Shown piece by piece: positions 60,182 through 64,000 of a stretch of DNA of 64,000 bases. Below the pieces are notes generated by a model. That model was not told where the DNA came from, did no database searches, and was given only the letters and a program-made list of their open reading frames with translations. The first letter of the stretch is position 1. The number at the start of each line of letters is the position of its first letter. This DNA is from Gammaproteobacteria bacterium (GTDB taxonomy: Bacteria; Pseudomonadota; Gammaproteobacteria; JAPPPA01): positions 404,136 through 468,135 of the forward strand of contig JAUHZK010000001.1 of assembly GCA_030425645.1 (NCBI GenBank), in the 5' to 3' direction. A program made the position numbers and the translations under genes.

Positions 60182-60556
60182 ATGTCGACTATCAATCAGT
60201 TGGTGCGCAAGCCGCGTAGCCCTAAAACTTATAAAAGCAATGTTCCGGCATTGCAGGCATGCCCGCAGCGTCGTGGTGTATGTACTCGTGTATATACAAC
60301 TACGCCTAAAAAGCCGAACTCGGCTATGCGCAAGGTTGCTCGTGTTCGTTTGACGAACGGTTTTGAGGTGTCTAGCTACATTGGTGGTGAAGGCCATAAC
60401 TTGCAAGAGCACTCAGTAGTGCTTATTCGTGGCGGTCGTGTAAAAGACTTGCCTGGTGTGCGTTATCACACCGTTCGCGGCACCTTGGATTGTGCTGGTG
60501 TTGAATCACGTCGTCAGGGCCGTTCAAAGTACGGCGCTAAGCGTCCTAAGGGTTAA
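60182..60556 (+). CDS. rpsL: 30S ribosomal protein S12
   Basis: 124 aa, the E. coli length. S12 lies at the decoding centre and is the target of streptomycin-resistance mutations. [19 protein letters not shown] (Lys43 region) and [11 protein letters not shown] (Lys88 region) carry the wild-type residues associated with streptomycin sensitivity. First gene of the str operon behind its own promoter. rpoC, the frequent upstream neighbour, is absent and replaced by the giant gene. Confidence 0.98.
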   Translation: MSTINQLVRKPRSPKTYKSNVPALQACPQRRGVCTRVYTTTPKKPNSAMRKVARVRLTNGFEVSSYIGGEGHNLQEHSVVLIRGGRVKDLPGVRYHTVRGTLDCAGVESRRQGRSKYGAKRPKG

Positions 60557-60568
60557 GGGTAGCTTCTA

Positions 60569-61039
60569 ATGTCACGTCGTCGCGTCGCAGAGAAACGAGA
60601 AATTCTTCCAGATCCTAAGTTTGGATCTGAGGTGCTGACCAAGTTCATCAACATGGTAATGGTTGATGGCAAGAAATCAGTTGCTGAGAAAATTGTATAC
60701 GGTGCCATTGAGCACATGGAAGGCAAAGGCATCTCTGGTGCTGACGCCAAGATCACCGAAGTATTAGAGCAAGTTGCTCCTCGTGTTGAGGTTAAGTCTC
60801 GCCGTGTAGGTGGTGCTACTTACCAGGTGCCTGTTGAGGTTCGCCCTCAGCGTCAGGCCACTTTGGCAATGCGTTGGTTGATTGATGCGGCGCGTAAGCG
60901 TGGTGAAAGCACTATGGCTAACCGCTTGGGTGCGGAGATGGTTGATGCGCTAGAAGGTCGCGGTGCGGCTTGTAAGAAGCGTGAAGACACTCATCGTATG
61001 GCGGAAGCTAACAAGGCGTTCTCGCACTTCCGTTGGTAG
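60569..61039 (+). CDS. rpsG: 30S ribosomal protein S7
   Basis: 156 aa, full length, with [18 protein letters not shown] and the [18 protein letters not shown] core. S7 nucleates the 30S head and in E. coli represses the str operon by binding the rpsL-rpsG gap. Here the gap is only 12 bp, much shorter than in E. coli, so that control site, if kept, must involve flanking coding sequence. Confidence 0.97.
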   Translation: MSRRRVAEKREILPDPKFGSEVLTKFINMVMVDGKKSVAEKIVYGAIEHMEGKGISGADAKITEVLEQVAPRVEVKSRRVGGATYQVPVEVRPQRQATLAMRWLIDAARKRGESTMANRLGAEMVDALEGRGAACKKREDTHRMAEANKAFSHFRW

Positions 61040-61097
61040 TTTTGATTTCCTTGGTTTGCCAAGGGGAGTAGCTAGAAATTTAGAGTAGGACAGTATC

Positions 61098-63209
61098 GTG
61101 GCCCGTCAAACACCAATTGAGCTCTATCGCAACATTGGTATCTCGGCCCACATCGACGCCGGTAAGACAACAACGACCGAGCGCATTCTGTTTTACACCG
61201 GCATGTCTCACAAGATTGGTGAGGTGCATGATGGCGCGGCCACCATGGATTGGATGGAGCAGGAGCAAGAGCGTGGTATCACGATCACTTCTGCGGCAAC
61301 CACCACCTTTTGGCCGGGGATGGAAAAACAATTTGAGCCGCACCGTATCAATATTATTGATACACCGGGCCACGTAGATTTCACCATTGAGGTGGAGCGC
61401 TCGCTACGGGTTTTGGATGGGGCGGTGATGGTTTACTGCGCTGTAGGCGGTGTTCAACCTCAGTCAGAAACTGTTTGGCGACAAGCCAATAAGTACCACG
61501 TGCCACGGATTGGTTTCGTGAACAAGATGGATCGCATGGGTGCGGACTTCTTGCGAGTGGTAGGGCAGATTAAAGAGCGGCTAGGTGCTCAAGCGGTGCC
61601 TATGCAAGTCAATATCGGTGCCGAAGAAGATTTCGTTGGTGTGGTCGATTTGATCAAAATGAAAGCGGTCTACTGGGATGAAAAAAACCAGGGCATGACT
61701 TTCAGTGAGGCGGATATTCCCGCCGAGTTGCAGGAGCAATGTGAGCTGCTGCGAGAAGAGTTGATTGAGGTTGCTGCTGAAGGCAGTGATGAGTTGATGG
61801 AAAAGTACCTTGAAGAAGGTGTTTTATCCGTCGAAGAGATTAAAACCGGCATTCGTGCGCGGGTATTGGCAAATGAGATTGTGCCAATGTTTTGCGGTTC
61901 GGCCTTTAAGAATAAAGGCGTGCAAGCGGTGTTGGATGCGGTGGTTGAGTATTTGCCATCGCCAACTGAAGTGCCAGCGGTAGAGGGTACGGAAGTTGAT
62001 GATGAAGATAAGGCGTTAACGCGCGAAGCATCGGATGATGCGCCGTTTTCAGCTTTGGCTTTCAAGATTGCAACGGACCCGTTTGTGGGTACGTTAACGT
62101 TTTTCCGGGTTTACTCGGGTGTGGTAACAACAGGTTCTGCTGTTTATAACGCCACCACCGGTAAGCGCGAAAGGATTGGTCGAATGGTGCAAATGCACTC
62201 AAACGACCGCCAAGAGATTAAAGAAGTCCGGGCTGGCGATATCGCCGCGGCAGTGGGTCTCAAAGATGTCACTACGGGTGACACGTTTTGTGATCAAGGC
62301 GCCAAGATTATGCTTGAGCGCATGGAGTTCCCAGAGCCGGTGATATCGGTGGCGGTAGAGCCCAAAACAAAAGCCGACCAGGAAAAGATGAGCATTGCGC
62401 TCGGTAAGTTGGCCCAAGAAGATCCCTCGTTCCGGGTGCAAACGGACGAAGAGTCAGGGCAAACCATTATTTCTGGGATGGGTGAGTTGCACCTCGACAT
62501 CATCGTTGATCGCATGAAGCGGGAATTCAGCGTTGAGGCGAATATCGGCGCGCCACAGGTGGCGTACCGAGAAACTATCAAAGGCTCAATTGAGCAAGAA
62601 GGTAAGTTTGTTCGTCAGTCAGGTGGTCGTGGTCAGTATGGCCATGTGGTAGTCCAAATCGAGCCAAATGGCGAAGGTAAGGGTTACGAATTTGTTAATG
62701 AGATCGTGGGTGGTGTGGTTCCTAGGGAGTACATACCGGCGGTCGATAAGGGTTGCCAAGAACAATTGCAGAACGGTGTGATTGCTGGCTATCCGATGCT
62801 AGACGTGAAAGTGACGTTAAAAGATGGTTCTTACCATGACGTCGACTCTAACGAGATGGCATTTAAAATTGCTGGTTCGATGGCGGTTAGGGAAGGCTGT
62901 ACCAATGCTAACCCCGTATTGCTGGAGCCCATGATGAAGGTTGAGGTGGAAACGCCGGAGGCCAATATGGGTGACGTAATAGGCGATCTAAATCGCCGCC
63001 GTGGAGTGGTTTTGGGTATGGAAGATATGGCTGCTGGTAATAAGCAGGTATCAGCCCAAGTGCCGCTGGCTGAGATGTTTGGTTATGCCACCGATTTGCG
63101 TTCCGCAACTCAAGGCAGAGCAAGCTACAGCATGGAGTTTGAAAAGTATGCGGAAGCACCGAAAACGGTTTCTGACGTACTGATAAGAAGGTTAAGAGGC
63201 GATATTTAG
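61098..63209 (+). CDS. fusA: Translation elongation factor G
   Basis: 703 aa. The G1 motif is AHIDAGKTT, and the switch region has [13 protein letters not shown]3 is DTPGHVDF and G4 NKMD. Domains II to V are complete, with the domain IV loop region near [12 protein letters not shown] intact. It drives ribosomal translocation and recycling with GTP. The start is GTG 61098, behind TAGAGTAGGACAG. Members of this family occur as paralogues in some gammaproteobacteria; position in the str operon identifies this as the canonical copy. Confidence 0.97.
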   Translation: MARQTPIELYRNIGISAHIDAGKTTTTERILFYTGMSHKIGEVHDGAATMDWMEQEQERGITITSAATTTFWPGMEKQFEPHRINIIDTPGHVDFTIEVERSLRVLDGAVMVYCAVGGVQPQSETVWRQANKYHVPRIGFVNKMDRMGADFLRVVGQIKERLGAQAVPMQVNIGAEEDFVGVVDLIKMKAVYWDEKNQGMTFSEADIPAELQEQCELLREELIEVAAEGSDELMEKYLEEGVLSVEEIKTGIRARVLANEIVPMFCGSAFKNKGVQAVLDAVVEYLPSPTEVPAVEGTEVDDEDKALTREASDDAPFSALAFKIATDPFVGTLTFFRVYSGVVTTGSAVYNATTGKRERIGRMVQMHSNDRQEIKEVRAGDIAAAVGLKDVTTGDTFCDQGAKIMLERMEFPEPVISVAVEPKTKADQEKMSIALGKLAQEDPSFRVQTDEESGQTIISGMGELHLDIIVDRMKREFSVEANIGAPQVAYRETIKGSIEQEGKFVRQSGGRGQYGHVVVQIEPNGEGKGYEFVNEIVGGVVPREYIPAVDKGCQEQLQNGVIAGYPMLDVKVTLKDGSYHDVDSNEMAFKIAGSMAVREGCTNANPVLLEPMMKVEVETPEANMGDVIGDLNRRRGVVLGMEDMAAGNKQVSAQVPLAEMFGYATDLRSATQGRASYSMEFEKYAEAPKTVSDVLIRRLRGDI

Positions 63210-63276
63210 TCGCGCTAACCAGGTAACTGACGAGATTGTCGATTGATACGCCCGTAGGGCATTAGAGGCTAGAGTA

Positions 63277-64000
63277 ATGGCTAAAGAAAAGTTTGAACGT
63301 AATAAACCCCATGTGAATGTTGGCACCATCGGCCACGTAGACCATGGTAAAACCACATTGACAGCGGCTCTAACCGTTTGCCAAGCGAAGAAGTTTGGTG
63401 GCGAGACTAAAGCCTACGATCAAATCGACAACGCCCCAGAAGAGCGTGAGCGTGGTATTACCATCTCAACTGCTCACGTTGAGTACGAAACTGAAAACCG
63501 TCACTACGCCCACGTAGACTGCCCAGGCCACGCTGACTATGTTAAAAACATGATCACCGGTGCGGCGCAGATGGACGGCGCTATCCTAGTTGTTAACGCA
63601 GCTGACGGCCCTATGCCTCAGACTCGCGAGCACATCCTGCTTTCTCGCCAGGTTGGTGTTCCATACATCATCGTATTCCTTAACAAAGCTGACATGGTAG
63701 ACGACGAAGAGCTACTAGAGCTGGTTGAAATGGAAGTACGTGAACTACTAGACACCTACGACTTCCCAGGCGACGACACTCCAGTAATCACTGGTTCTGC
63801 TCTGAAAGCCCTAGAAGGCGATACTTCGGACATCGGTGTTCCAGCGATCGATAAACTAGTTGACGCCCTAGACAGCTACATCCCTGAGCCAGAGCGCGCC
63901 GTAGACGGCGACTTCCTGATGCCAGTGGAAGACGTATTCTCAATCTCTGGTCGCGGTACTGTAATTACCGGTCGTATCGAGCGCGGCATCATCAAAGTTG
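63277..64000 (+). CDS. tuf: Translation elongation factor Tu, N-terminal part
   Basis: It runs off the window end after 241 codons and has no line in the ORF track. [19 protein letters not shown] starts at ATG 63277. GHVDHGKT (G1), DCPGH (G3) and the NKAD of G4 are intact, and domain II begins at the right edge. EF-Tu brings aminoacyl-tRNA to the ribosome. It lies 67 bp after fusA, as in the standard str operon. A second tuf copy elsewhere is common but cannot be seen here. Confidence 0.97.
   Translation, partial: MAKEKFERNKPHVNVGTIGHVDHGKTTLTAALTVCQAKKFGGETKAYDQIDNAPEERERGITISTAHVEYETENRHYAHVDCPGHADYVKNMITGAAQMDGAILVVNAADGPMPQTREHILLSRQVGVPYIIVFLNKADMVDDEELLELVEMEVRELLDTYDFPGDDTPVITGSALKALEGDTSDIGVPAIDKLVDALDSYIPEPERAVDGDFLMPVEDVFSISGRGTVITGRIERGIIKV

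Overview
The window is a stretch of gammaproteobacterial chromosome. Supporting this are the order parA-parB-atpIBEFHAGDC-glmU, an RpoH-type heat-shock sigma factor, a RAYT/REP element and the str operon (rpsL-rpsG-fusA-tuf). The species cannot be named from the sequence. A free-living, probably aquatic organism is an inference from the giant acidic surface protein.

Layout. (1) 1-9706: the parA tail, parB, a complete nine-gene F1Fo ATP synthase operon behind a near-consensus sigma70 promoter, a terminator, and glmU. (2) 9707-10943: a RAYT transposase gene and three REP-like palindromes inserted between glmU and a small ComEA-like helix-hairpin-helix protein that diverges from rpoH. A perfect CIRCE operator lies directly in front of rpoH. 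(3) 11808-12534: about 700 nt without a convincing gene, ending in a cluster of five stem-loops. (4) 12535-59860: a small unknown ORF followed by a giant surface-protein locus. The ORF track lists it as three ORFs (1221, 2510 and 11758 aa), but all three are in the same frame. They are separated only by single TAA codons at 16937 and 24524, each inside a recognisable domain. Together they form one reading frame of about 15,500 codons (46.5 kb). (5) 59861-64000: a terminator, a strong promoter, and rpsL, rpsG, fusA and the start of tuf.

The giant protein runs from N to C terminus as follows: an unusually long pre-signal region and a signal-like segment; two parallel beta-helix modules; a B-type (SdrD-like) domain; two beta-propeller-like repeats; many Asp-rich thrombospondin-3/EF-hand-like calcium-binding blocks interleaved with beta-sandwich domains; about 48 DUF11-type Ig-like domains; three cadherin-like domains; an OmpA-like peptidoglycan-binding domain; and a C-terminal domain of about 840 residues that looks like an outer-membrane beta-barrel. 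From about 40.0 to 52.1 kb the DUF11 domains follow a regular A-B-C triplet with a period near 1.21 kb. I interpret the whole as a self-anchored, calcium-stabilised surface fibre or adhesin. No dedicated secretion genes lie in the window.

Most noteworthy: the giant frame with its two in-frame stops, the three-domain super-repeat, the OmpA domain split by a signal-peptide-like insertion, and the CIRCE element over the rpoH promoter, which would place HrcA above sigma32.
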